In this document: positions 53,557-61,492 of the stretch, piece by piece
Position numbering within the stretch: position 1 is the first letter of the stretch
How the letters are laid out: each line of letters starts with the position of its first letter
NCBI RefSeq assembly: GCF_002338065.1
Contig: NZ_DDHJ01000018.1
Coordinates: 328,398 to 392,397, forward strand
Length of the DNA stretch: 64,000 bases
From: Pseudomonas sp. UBA1879
Lineage (GTDB): Bacteria > Pseudomonadota > Gammaproteobacteria > Pseudomonadales > Pseudomonadaceae
Direction of reading: 5' to 3'
The notes under the pieces: generated by a model
What the model was told of the DNA's origin: nothing
What the model saw: the letters and a program-made list of their open reading frames with translations, nothing else
Database searches by the model: none
Made by a program: the position numbers and the translations under genes

Positions 53557-55650
53557 TCACGCGGCGTACTCGTTATCCAGCGCTTCCAGGTCTTCTTCGA
53601 GGTCGAAGCGGCCAAGGACCTTGACCTGCGCCGCGTTGCTGATTTCGGCGAACGACAGCACCGGCACGTGATAGAACTCTTCCTGCAACAGCGTGCGCAG
53701 CGGGCTGCGCAGGTCTTGCGCCACCAACAGCACCGCACGCTCGGCAGTCCGGACCGGGAAGGCGATGTGCAGCTGCTGCACCAGCAACTGACTGGTCTCG
53801 TTGTCCAGCGCAAAGAAGGTTTCGGTCTGGGTCTGGCGCAGGCCGTCGCGCAAAATGCCTTCGCTTTCCGGGGTCAGTACCCACACCAGCAGGCCCTCGG
53901 CGCCGCAGTATTGGTGGTAGATCTGCGACTTCAGCGCAATGCGCACGTAATCGGCGAGGACCGTGACTTCCCGTTCGTGCTGGCCGTGTTCGATGAGGGT
54001 TTCGGCGATGACCCGGACGGCGCGCAGGGGCACGCACTCCGAGGCCAGGCGCTGCAACACGGCCGAAAAACGTGCCAGCGGCAATACCCGCTGCATCTCT
54101 TGGGCAAGTTCCGGCTGTTCGCTTTCCAGCCAGCCGAGGATCGCCTTGGTTTCCTGCAGGCCAATGAACTGCGGACCGCAGGACTGTAGGGCGCGCTCCA
54201 TGCGTTCGATGATCAGGGTCATGGCGTCCACCCGTTCGACATCATGGTTCTGCAACTGCGGATCGTCAGCAGGCAGCCACAGCCACTGGCCCTCCTGGCG
54301 CTCGACGCTGCCGTACACCCCGACCTCCGGGGATTCCTCGACCAGGCGCGCATCCACGGCCACATGGCTTTGGGTGAAGGTGGCCTTGAGCAGCGGCACC
54401 TCATACACCGAAAAACGGAATTCGTCCGGAGGCAGGTGTTCGGCCTGTTCGATGATGAACGAAGGCAGGGTCAGGCCGTATTGCACCACCAGCCGGTTGC
54501 GCCGCTGGCGAATCTCGCTGACCAGCGCTTCCACCTGCGCCGGGTTCTGGCTGGGGTGAAATTGCAGGACGAACTGGCGGCTGGGCGAGAACGTGCGCAG
54601 GTCTTCGCGGCCATTCATCTCGGGGGCGACGGCCACCGCCTGCGCTTGCTCGGCCTGGGGTTTGGCGCGGTGCAATTGCAGCAGGCCGCCGGTGCCGCAG
54701 ATGATCGAGATGACGATGAACACGGCAGTGGGCATCCCTGGCAGCGCGGCAAAACCGAGCATGGCCACGGCAGCGATGATCCACGCCTTGGGCTGACTGG
54801 TGATCTGTTCGGCGATCTGCCGACCGATGTTGGCTTCGGCCCGCTCTTCGTCGGGCACGCGGGTAATGATCATGCCGCAGGTGACCGAAATCAGCAGCGC
54901 CGGGATCTGTGCGATCAGGCCGTCACCGATGGTCAACACGGTGTAGACCTGCAGAGCGTCGCCCGCCGCCATGTTGTGCTGGACCACGCCGATGGCGATG
55001 CCGCCGATCATGTTGATGGCGACGATGATCAGGCTGGCGATGGCGTCGCCGTTGACGAACTTCATGGCGCCGTCCATCGCCCCGAACAGCTGACTCTCCT
55101 TGCCCAGTTCCGCCCGGCGGCGTCGCGCTTCATGGACGCTGATCAGGTTGGCGCGCAGGTCGCTGTCGATCGACATCTGCTTGCCCGGCATCGCATCGAG
55201 GGTAAACCGCGCGCCGACTTCCGCGACCCGTTCCGAGCCCTTGGTGATCACCAGAAAGTTGACCACGGTGAGGATCAGGAAGATCACCATGCCCACCGCC
55301 AGGTTACCGCCGACCACGAACTGGCCGAAGGCTTCGACGATATGCCCGGCGTCCTGATTGAGCAGGATCAGCCGCGTGGTGGAAATGGACAACGCCAGGC
55401 GGAACATCGTCGTCAGCAACAGGACCGCGGGGAAGGTGGAGAACGCCAGCGGCCGGGGCAGGTGCATGGCCAGCATGATCAATAGGCAGGAGATGCAGAT
55501 GTTGATGGCAATCAGCACATCCACCAGGCCGGTGGGCAGTGGGGTGATCATCATGAACACGATGGCGATGACCACGAAGGCCCCGACGATTTCCGAACGG
55601 CGCATGGCCGCGAGGGCGATCTGGTTGAGCAGGTTGATGACACGGTCCAT
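53557..55650 (-). CDS. hrcV: T3SS export-gate protein HrcV (SctV)
   Basis: 697-aa inner-membrane protein. Seven to eight TM segments occupy the first about 330 residues, with the FHIPEP-family block PLAFSTFPAVLLLTTMFRLAL and the AEVGARFTLDAMPGKQMSID loop. A large cytoplasmic domain forms the nonameric ring. Start ATG 55650 shares one base with the hrpJ TGA; the longer frame to 55755 is within hrpJ. It is full length. Confidence 0.97.
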   Translation of the reverse strand: MDRVINLLNQIALAAMRRSEIVGAFVVIAIVFMMITPLPTGLVDVLIAINICISCLLIMLAMHLPRPLAFSTFPAVLLLTTMFRLALSISTTRLILLNQDAGHIVEAFGQFVVGGNLAVGMVIFLILTVVNFLVITKGSERVAEVGARFTLDAMPGKQMSIDSDLRANLISVHEARRRRAELGKESQLFGAMDGAMKFVNGDAIASLIIVAINMIGGIAIGVVQHNMAAGDALQVYTVLTIGDGLIAQIPALLISVTCGMIITRVPDEERAEANIGRQIAEQITSQPKAWIIAAVAMLGFAALPGMPTAVFIVISIICGTGGLLQLHRAKPQAEQAQAVAVAPEMNGREDLRTFSPSRQFVLQFHPSQNPAQVEALVSEIRQRRNRLVVQYGLTLPSFIIEQAEHLPPDEFRFSVYEVPLLKATFTQSHVAVDARLVEESPEVGVYGSVERQEGQWLWLPADDPQLQNHDVERVDAMTLIIERMERALQSCGPQFIGLQETKAILGWLESEQPELAQEMQRVLPLARFSAVLQRLASECVPLRAVRVIAETLIEHGQHEREVTVLADYVRIALKSQIYHQYCGAEGLLVWVLTPESEGILRDGLRQTQTETFFALDNETSQLLVQQLHIAFPVRTAERAVLLVAQDLRSPLRTLLQEEFYHVPVLSFAEISNAAQVKVLGRFDLEEDLEALDNEYAA

Positions 55651-56762
55651 CAGGCGAGGCCCCCTGGCTGCGGATTCTGTTCCAGCCGAGTCAACTCGGC
55701 CATGAGGATGAGCAGGTTGCCCAAGGCGTTCTGGCGGCTTTTCATGTCGCGCCACAGGAGAATCGGCAACTGCTGCAGCATCGGCCGCAATCCGTTGAGG
55801 AAGGCGAGCTGATGCCTGAGCTGTTTGCCGCCGATGTGTTGGGTCAGTTGCAGGGTTTCATTGAGGCTCATGCCCTTGGCCGACAGCGCCAGCAGGTGTT
55901 TGAGGAAGGCGGCGGAATCCACTTGCACACCGGGGTTTTTGTTGCGCATGCGGCCCAGCAGGTGTTCGCAACTTTGCAGCAGGGTTGCGACGTGACGCGC
56001 GGTGTTCAGGCCGTGCATCAAGGTGCGCAGCTGCTGGGGTGAGGTAGAAGGCGTAAGTGCGGAAAGGTCGTCGGCAATGGCGCTGCGCATGTCACGCAGG
56101 TTGAGTTCGAACTCGCCCGCTTGTTCCTGTTCATCGAGCAATGCATCGATCAACCCGGTGATGTTCGGCTGGCCGGACACCGCCACGCCGTAGAGCTTAC
56201 GCAGCGCGCCCCGTCGTTTGTTGTCGATACCGGGACGGGCAAACGCCTTCGCGCTATTAATGCCTGCCCGAGTCCGTTGGCCGTATTGACGCCGCAGTAG
56301 CTTCAGCTGCTGAGTCAGGACCACGTGCTCACCGCTGGCGCCGTCCGCCTGTGCCTGCTTGCGCGCGGCCTGCAGCACCACGTGGGCCTGGGCCGGATCG
56401 CCTTCGGCGAAATCGAGTATCTGCTCCAGGCTCGCGGCACGCTCCTTCTGCAACTGTTTGCGCATCTTGCGGGCGGCGTCGTCGAGTCCTGAATCCTGAC
56501 TGCCCATCAACAGCTGATACAGCTCCCCCAGTTTCGCGGCCCGGGACTGCAACGCGTTGCTGCTGGCCAGCAACTCGCGTTGCCCGAGGCTACGGCTCTG
56601 TTGCACCAGCGCCGACGCGAAGCGCGCCATCTGTTGCGGCGACGTGCCGGTCAGATTCGGCGTATTGGTGCGCACGGGCGTGGTGACCGTCGCCGTGTTC
56701 TTCGCAGCGACTGGCTCAGGGCTGTGCAACGCTTGGGGAGCGATGGGGGCGGAGATCTTCAT
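55650..56762 (-). CDS. hrpJ: T3SS gatekeeper HrpJ (SctW)
   Basis: 370-aa HrpJ/YopN-type protein that controls translocator versus effector export. It begins MKISAPIAPQAL and is helical throughout, with the HrpJ domain around 55-220 (QMARFASALVQQSRSLGQRELLASS; AARKMRKQLQKERAASLEQIL). ATG 56762 is chosen because the hrp box ends only 29 bp upstream and overlaps the longer frame to 56822. It is first gene of the long operon to hrcU. Confidence 0.93.
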   Translation of the reverse strand: MKISAPIAPQALHSPEPVAAKNTATVTTPVRTNTPNLTGTSPQQMARFASALVQQSRSLGQRELLASSNALQSRAAKLGELYQLLMGSQDSGLDDAARKMRKQLQKERAASLEQILDFAEGDPAQAHVVLQAARKQAQADGASGEHVVLTQQLKLLRRQYGQRTRAGINSAKAFARPGIDNKRRGALRKLYGVAVSGQPNITGLIDALLDEQEQAGEFELNLRDMRSAIADDLSALTPSTSPQQLRTLMHGLNTARHVATLLQSCEHLLGRMRNKNPGVQVDSAAFLKHLLALSAKGMSLNETLQLTQHIGGKQLRHQLAFLNGLRPMLQQLPILLWRDMKSRQNALGNLLILMAELTRLEQNPQPGGLA

Positions 56763-56791
56763 AGGACGATTCTGAGCGGGGTCATGCGCTC

Positions 56792-56820
56792 TGAGTGGGC
56801 CGTTCGGAGAGAACGGTTCC
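56792..56820 (-). promoter_or_regulatory. hrp box promoter of the hrpJ operon
   Basis: On the minus strand GGAACC (56820-56815) - 16 nt - CCACTCA (56798-56792), a full match to the HrpL consensus GGAACC-N15/16-CCACNNA. It is 30 bp upstream of the hrpJ ATG. Confidence 0.95.
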
Positions 56821-56954
56821 ATCGATCATGCTCGGGGGGAATCTGTGCCAAATCCCGTTCGAGATTCAGCGTGGTCGCGCAAGATTTTGCACGGATCGTT
56901 TCGGCGCTGAATTTATTACTGTTTAAAAACAATGAGATAGGCGTTTTTTAAGAC

Positions 56955-56970
56955 TGGCACGCCTATCGCT
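56955..56970 (+). promoter_or_regulatory. Sigma-54 (-24/-12) promoter of hrpL
   Basis: TGGCACGCCTATCGCT, with GG (56956-56957) and GC (56968-56969) exactly 10 nt apart, as in TGGCAC-N5-TTGCW; only the T of TTGC is C here. It lies 37 bp before the hrpL ATG. In P. syringae this promoter is activated by the enhancer-binding proteins HrpR and HrpS, whose genes are not in this window. Confidence 0.85.
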
Positions 56971-57006
56971 ATAGGGCTAATACACTTCAAACAAGGAAGA
57001 GCCCTG

Positions 57007-57561
57007 ATGTTTCCAAGCCTCGCACTCCTCGACATCGAACCGAAATCCCGCCACGCATCGATCTCCGGCATTCGCCAGTTGACCAGCGATCAGATCAAGA
57101 TGATTCGTGCGTTCATTCAGAAGCGGGTGATGAATCCGGACGACGTCGACGACATCTTGCAATGCACCTTTCTCGAAGCGCTGCGCAGCGAACACAAGTT
57201 TCAAAACGCGAGCAAACCGCAGACGTGGTTATGCGGCATCGCCCTGAACCTCATCCGCAATCACTTTCGCAAAATGTACCGTCAGCCGTATCAGGAAAGC
57301 TGGGAGGATCACACCCACACCGAACTGGAGAGTCAGGGCGATATCGGCCATCAGGTAGACGGCCACCGGCAGTTGGCGCGGGTGGTCGAGGCGATAGGCA
57401 GCTTGCCGTCGAACATGCAGCGAGTGATCGAGGTGTCACTGGAAATGGATGGCAACTATCAGGAAACCGCAAGTTCGCTGGGGGTGCCGATCGGCACGGT
57501 GCGTTCGCGTCTGTCCCGTGCCAGAGAACAGTTGAAACGGCAGATGGACCCGTTCGCCTGA
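57007..57561 (+). CDS. hrpL: ECF sigma factor HrpL
   Basis: 184-aa alternative sigma factor recognising hrp boxes. It is almost collinear with P. syringae HrpL: DDVDDILQCTFLEALRSEHKF (region 2), KPQTWLCGIALNLIRNHFRK, YRQPYQESWEDH and the region 4 HTH GNYQETASSLGVPIGTVRSRL. It ends at DPFA as in P. syringae. An AAGGAAGA ribosome site precedes ATG 57007. It is divergent from the hrpJ operon. Confidence 0.97.
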   Translation: MFPSLALLDIEPKSRHASISGIRQLTSDQIKMIRAFIQKRVMNPDDVDDILQCTFLEALRSEHKFQNASKPQTWLCGIALNLIRNHFRKMYRQPYQESWEDHTHTELESQGDIGHQVDGHRQLARVVEAIGSLPSNMQRVIEVSLEMDGNYQETASSLGVPIGTVRSRLSRAREQLKRQMDPFA

Positions 57562-57590
57562 ACCCGCTTCAGCCAGGGCCGAGCGCAGCC

Positions 57591-57609
57591 GAAACGGCAG
57601 GACCGTTTC
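57591..57609 (+). terminator. Hairpin after hrpL
   Basis: GAAACGG-CAGGA-CCGTTTC, a 7-bp stem with a 5-nt loop 29 bp after the hrpL stop, followed by no T-run. It overlaps the 3' end of the small minus-strand frame, so it could serve both. Confidence 0.5.
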
Positions 57610-57724
57610 AGATGTGCTCGGAAACGGTCGCGGCCTTGACCAGGTCGTACAGGGCGAACGCACGGTTCACCAGGAAGATGGTCGCGGCGGTGAGCACAAC
57701 GGCGTTGATCAGGTGGAGGGTCAT
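57608..57724 (-). CDS. Putative 38-aa single-TM small protein
   Basis: A short frame ATG 57724 to TGA 57608 encodes a 38-residue protein with one clear hydrophobic helix (LINAVVLTAATIFLVNRAFA, about 5-24) and an amphipathic tail ending EHI. An AGGA sits 10 bp upstream. The neat one-TM design and codon use are gene-like, but there is no homology evidence available here. It sits convergent to hrpL. Confidence 0.45.
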   Translation of the reverse strand: MTLHLINAVVLTAATIFLVNRAFALYDLVKAATVSEHI

Positions 57725-57963
57725 GGTCGTGAGTCCTGTAGGAAGATCAGGGGTGCAGAAAGCAATGGAGGCGATCTTACGCGAGGCCTGACAAACCTGA
57801 AGACAATCGCTTTCATGATGAACATCAACAGGATTGATAGGGGGCAGTCAGGCTCTAGGCCCTGTGTCTCGAGGGTCCGAGCCGCCGTTCCCGTCGATTC
57901 AGGCCGAGGGTCGCCCCTGAGGCAGAATCAAAAACAGAGTTGACACAACCTGAAACATTTCTC

Positions 57964-57991
57964 GGAACCGACCGGCGTCCGGGACCACACA
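57964..57991 (+). promoter_or_regulatory. hrp box promoter of the hrpK operon
   Basis: GGAACC (57964-57969) - 15 nt - CCACACA (57985-57991), a full consensus match, 33 bp before the chosen hrpK ATG. It should drive hrpK and probably the next two genes. The rest of the 57725-57963 gap shows no gene. Confidence 0.95.
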
Positions 57992-58024
57992 GTTGCGATC
58001 CTTCATTCCCGGATGGCGACTCCC

Positions 58025-60394
58025 ATGCGTATTTCCAACAGTCCCTACAGCGGTATCGCACCCCAATCCGATAGCGGCGAATCGGCAACCCCATTGCCCC
58101 TGGCCAAGTCTGCCAACGCGTTGCTCCCACAGGGCCCTAACCCCAACGTGCAGTTTGGCGGGGCGACGGCCCAGCCCTCGGGTGATCTGGCCTCGACCGA
58201 GAAACAGCTGTTGTCCCTGCTGACGCAGCTCACGCAGCTGTTCAAAGGCCATCCGCAGACCCCGCAAACCCCGCAGACACCGCCCCAAGGCAGGGCTGCC
58301 AACACGCCATCCGCCGCTGGCACGCCACCCACGCAAACCCCGGCCACCGCCCAAACCCCGGCCACTGCGCAAACCAGAGCGGTCAGCGATGTCAGCGCTA
58401 CGACACCCACCGACGCCAGCCAATCGACCCATCAACCGACATCCACCGAAGCCCGCTTCCTCGACGACTCGAAATACTCATCGCCCAAGGAGCTGGAACG
58501 CTGGGCCCCGATGGTCGCCAACCTACCGCCCGATCAACGCGAGCAGGCCGCCAAGGAGCTGAACCGCCCCATCGCCGCTGCACGCATGGCCGCCGAAAAG
58601 GGCCCGGATGCGGCGAAGGCCATGGACTTCATCAACGCCAACCCGGCGTTGAAGGCGGCGGTGGACACCGGCAAACATGGCGGCAAGGCCGACGGCAAAA
58701 TCACCGACGGCGACCTCAAGTCGTTTGCCAAAAACATGCAAAAGGCCGCCGACAGCGCCGACAAAGACCTGTCCAACTACCAGAAAGATCACCCGGACGC
58801 CGACCCGCAATCCCTGGAGATGGTCCGCAGTGCGGCGTTGATGCGCGCCAACGAACCGCTGACCAAGGCCGCCGATCCCAAGCACGGGGCAGGCGCCGAG
58901 GGTCAGACCAAGGTGGACGGCCTCACCAGTGCCGACGGTCTGAAAGCGCTGCAAAACGACAACCCCGGGCTCGCCGGACCGCTCAAACAGGCCGCTAAGA
59001 CCTGGGCGCAACCGGGGTTCCTGACGCAGATCGACCAAGGCGGACTGGAAGGCCGATCACTGGCGGCCCATAGCCCGGACAAACTGTTCAGCGCCAGCAA
59101 CATCAGCGACTGGATCAAAAAACAGGCGCCCACCAACGGTGGCGAGTTCGCCAGCGTGCTGAGCGACGCTGCGACCCTCAACTCGGTGGCGAACACCGAC
59201 ATCAGCAAGCTCGGCAAGGACGTCTTTGACAACCCTTCGGCCTACAGCGGCGAGCAAAAAGCGGCCGTCATGGTCAAGCTGCAACAGACCCGGCAAAGCG
59301 TTGTCGCCGGGGAAGACCTGCGCAAGACCGGCAAGACCGAAGACGCCCTGAACGAAAAGATTGGCCAGTTGCAGGCCGATCCCGATGTACAGGCGTTCCT
59401 CGACCAGCAGATCCCGCAGCAGTCCCGCACGCTGGTCAACAGCACCCCGAGCCTGCAAAAAGCGGTCAACGAGCAGATGCAAAGGGTCAACAGCGGCCAG
59501 GCCTTGCAGACCGATTTGAACACCGCCGACAAGGCCACTGGCAAAGACAAGCCCAACGCCGATTACAGCAGCGCCCTGGGCGGGTTATCCGCGCAATTGC
59601 AGATGCAACAAGACCTGCTGGGGCCCAACGCCCACGTACCAACCGCGCAGCAGGTGCTGGGCCAGCGCCCGGACTTGCAAGGCAAGATTCAGGAATCTTA
59701 CGTCAGCAACTTCAGCGAGGGCGGCGCCGTCAAGCAGCTGCTCCATCAGAAAAAGGCCGACGGCGAGCAGTCCCTGAACAGCGCCGACGCGCAGAAAGCT
59801 GCCTACGACAGTGTGCTGCCACAAGACTTCGTGCAGCGCCAGCAACAGAGCTACGTACAGTCCACGTTCGCCCAGCTTCAAGACTCGAAACCCGGCCGTA
59901 AGATGCTCGATGAAGCCAGTAAGGGTGACAAGGACCACGCGCCATCGAAGGCCGCACAGATCGCTTCGCGAATGGGCCCGGCGGCGTTGCAGTCCATCGT
60001 GGGCTTTGCCTCCGTCTCGGACATGCTGGCTCGAGGCGACAAGACCGATGCCGCCAAGACAATCTACGACAGCACCAAATCCGGCCTCTCTGCCGCGAAG
60101 CACGGCTACGACGCCGTGGCGAAATCCGCAGGCCGGGCAGGCCTGGGCGAAGTGGCGGCGAAGGTCGGCGGCAGGGTGGCGGGCGCGGTGGTCGGTGAAG
60201 CCGCCGGGCTGGCCGCCGGTGCAGCCCTTGGCGCGTCTATCCCGGTGATCGGCTGGATCGCCGACGCCGCCATGAGCCTGGGGTTCGGGATCTCCGCGAT
60301 CATCGAAGCCGTGAAGAAACACAAGGCGCAGAAAGCCTTTGACCACAACGTCGATCCGGTTCTGGACCAGTTCGGCATTCCCAAGGCCCATTGA
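58025..60394 (+). CDS. hrpK: Type III translocon helper HrpK
   Basis: 789-aa secreted protein located after hrpL as hrpK1 is in P. syringae. It opens MRISNSPYSG, with no acidic residue among the first 12. A Pro/Thr-rich tandem segment (QTPQTPQTPPQG, TPATAQ repeats, about 75-120) follows. An EF-hand-like loop is near 214-232 (KADGKITDGDLKSF), and there is a long helical core. The C-terminal hydrophobic Gly/Ala membrane stretch (VVGEAAGLAAGAALGASIPV) is HrpF/NolX-like. ATG 58025 is preferred to ATG 58013 by similarity to other Hrp substrates, but neither has a strong ribosome site. Confidence 0.88.
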   Translation: MRISNSPYSGIAPQSDSGESATPLPLAKSANALLPQGPNPNVQFGGATAQPSGDLASTEKQLLSLLTQLTQLFKGHPQTPQTPQTPPQGRAANTPSAAGTPPTQTPATAQTPATAQTRAVSDVSATTPTDASQSTHQPTSTEARFLDDSKYSSPKELERWAPMVANLPPDQREQAAKELNRPIAAARMAAEKGPDAAKAMDFINANPALKAAVDTGKHGGKADGKITDGDLKSFAKNMQKAADSADKDLSNYQKDHPDADPQSLEMVRSAALMRANEPLTKAADPKHGAGAEGQTKVDGLTSADGLKALQNDNPGLAGPLKQAAKTWAQPGFLTQIDQGGLEGRSLAAHSPDKLFSASNISDWIKKQAPTNGGEFASVLSDAATLNSVANTDISKLGKDVFDNPSAYSGEQKAAVMVKLQQTRQSVVAGEDLRKTGKTEDALNEKIGQLQADPDVQAFLDQQIPQQSRTLVNSTPSLQKAVNEQMQRVNSGQALQTDLNTADKATGKDKPNADYSSALGGLSAQLQMQQDLLGPNAHVPTAQQVLGQRPDLQGKIQESYVSNFSEGGAVKQLLHQKKADGEQSLNSADAQKAAYDSVLPQDFVQRQQQSYVQSTFAQLQDSKPGRKMLDEASKGDKDHAPSKAAQIASRMGPAALQSIVGFASVSDMLARGDKTDAAKTIYDSTKSGLSAAKHGYDAVAKSAGRAGLGEVAAKVGGRVAGAVVGEAAGLAAGAALGASIPVIGWIADAAMSLGFGISAIIEAVKKHKAQKAFDHNVDPVLDQFGIPKAH

Positions 60395-60426
60395 TTCTTC
60401 CCCGACCTGAAGCGAGGTAAACGATC

Positions 60427-61407
60427 ATGAACATGAGTGTTTCGTCCCAGCGCCCCCTGCAGGATTTGAACACGCCCCCGGACTTTTCTTCGTTGAGCGG
60501 CAAGTCCGGGCCGCACAACGGCCTGGGCAGCGGTGGCGGCGGCAACCAGGCCATCGACCCCAGCGCATTGCTGTTCGCCAACCCGACGCAGTCCCAAGTC
60601 AACTTCGCCCCGCCCAACAGCCAGAATCCGCAGGTGGACGCGAGCAACCCGACCTCGGATGTCAATCAGCAGGCCAATGTGGTGCAACAGATCATGAGCC
60701 TGCTGATGCAGTTGATGCAGATGCTGATGCAGAACAACCCCAATCAGTCGCCTAACGCCCAGAACCTGGCGGCACAGAAACCGGCCGGTGGTGGCGGCGG
60801 TGGCAGTGGCGGTGGCGGTGTGGACGGTGCAGGTTCAGGGGCGAGTCCCGGTCAGGGCGCGTCAGCTGCCCCGAATGCAGGTGCGCCGACCGCCAATACC
60901 GCCGGTGCCGTGTCCGGCGATACCTCGCTCACCGGCTCGGGCGATCTGCACTTGCCTCCGCAGCTGGAGCCGTACCGCAACGACATCATGGACGCCTCGA
61001 ACGCCACCGGCGTCCCGCCCAGCCTGCTGGCGGGGCAGATCTGGGCCGAATCCCGTGGCCAATTGGGCCAGGACACCACCAACGTCAATGGCAAGACCGA
61101 CGCAGGCCTGATGCAGATCAACGCCGATACCTTCGCCAGTTTGAAGAAAGACAACCCGGACTTGCTGGGTAATGCCGACGTGAACAACGCCCACGACAAC
61201 ATCATGGCGGGCGCGTTGTACATGCGTGATCAAAAGGCAGCGTTCGGTGACTGGGGCTCCGCGCTCAGGGCCTTCAACTCCGGACCTGACAAAGTGAGCA
61301 AGGGTGATCCGTCCAATACCGGCGGTGTCGGCGATCCGAACTACGTCAACAACGTCACGAACTTCGCAAAAATCATCGAAAGCGGGCAGGGGCAACTGCC
61401 TGCCTGA
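60427..61407 (+). CDS. Harpin with lytic transglycosylase domain (HopP1-like)
   Basis: 326-aa secreted helper. Residues 1-170 are harpin-like: no Cys, Gly-rich runs (GLGSGGGGN; GGGGGGSGGGG) and an amphipathic Met/Leu/Gln helix (QQIMSLLMQLMQMLMQ, 87-102). Residues about 178-320 are a soluble lytic transglycosylase domain, with catalytic Glu208 in QIWAESRGQ, GLMQINADTF and AFNSGPDKV. The fusion matches P. syringae HopP1, a harpin that cuts peptidoglycan to help the secretion channel or translocation. It lies 32 bp after hrpK and is presumably co-transcribed. Confidence 0.9.
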   Translation: MNMSVSSQRPLQDLNTPPDFSSLSGKSGPHNGLGSGGGGNQAIDPSALLFANPTQSQVNFAPPNSQNPQVDASNPTSDVNQQANVVQQIMSLLMQLMQMLMQNNPNQSPNAQNLAAQKPAGGGGGGSGGGGVDGAGSGASPGQGASAAPNAGAPTANTAGAVSGDTSLTGSGDLHLPPQLEPYRNDIMDASNATGVPPSLLAGQIWAESRGQLGQDTTNVNGKTDAGLMQINADTFASLKKDNPDLLGNADVNNAHDNIMAGALYMRDQKAAFGDWGSALRAFNSGPDKVSKGDPSNTGGVGDPNYVNNVTNFAKIIESGQGQLPA

Positions 61408-61433
61408 TTCGGTGCACCGACCCCACCGCCGCG

Positions 61434-61456
61434 CGACGGACGACAGCTGTCCGTCG
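61434..61456 (+). other. Hairpin between hopP1-like gene and candidate effector
   Basis: Perfect inverted repeat CGACGGAC-GACAGCT-GTCCGTCG (8-bp arms) 26 bp after the harpin gene stop and 36 bp before the next ATG. Without a T-run it may be a partial terminator or mRNA-stability stem. Confidence 0.5.
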
Positions 61457-61492
61457 GTCGGCAACTGTTCCTTCTCATCAAAGGTCATCAAT

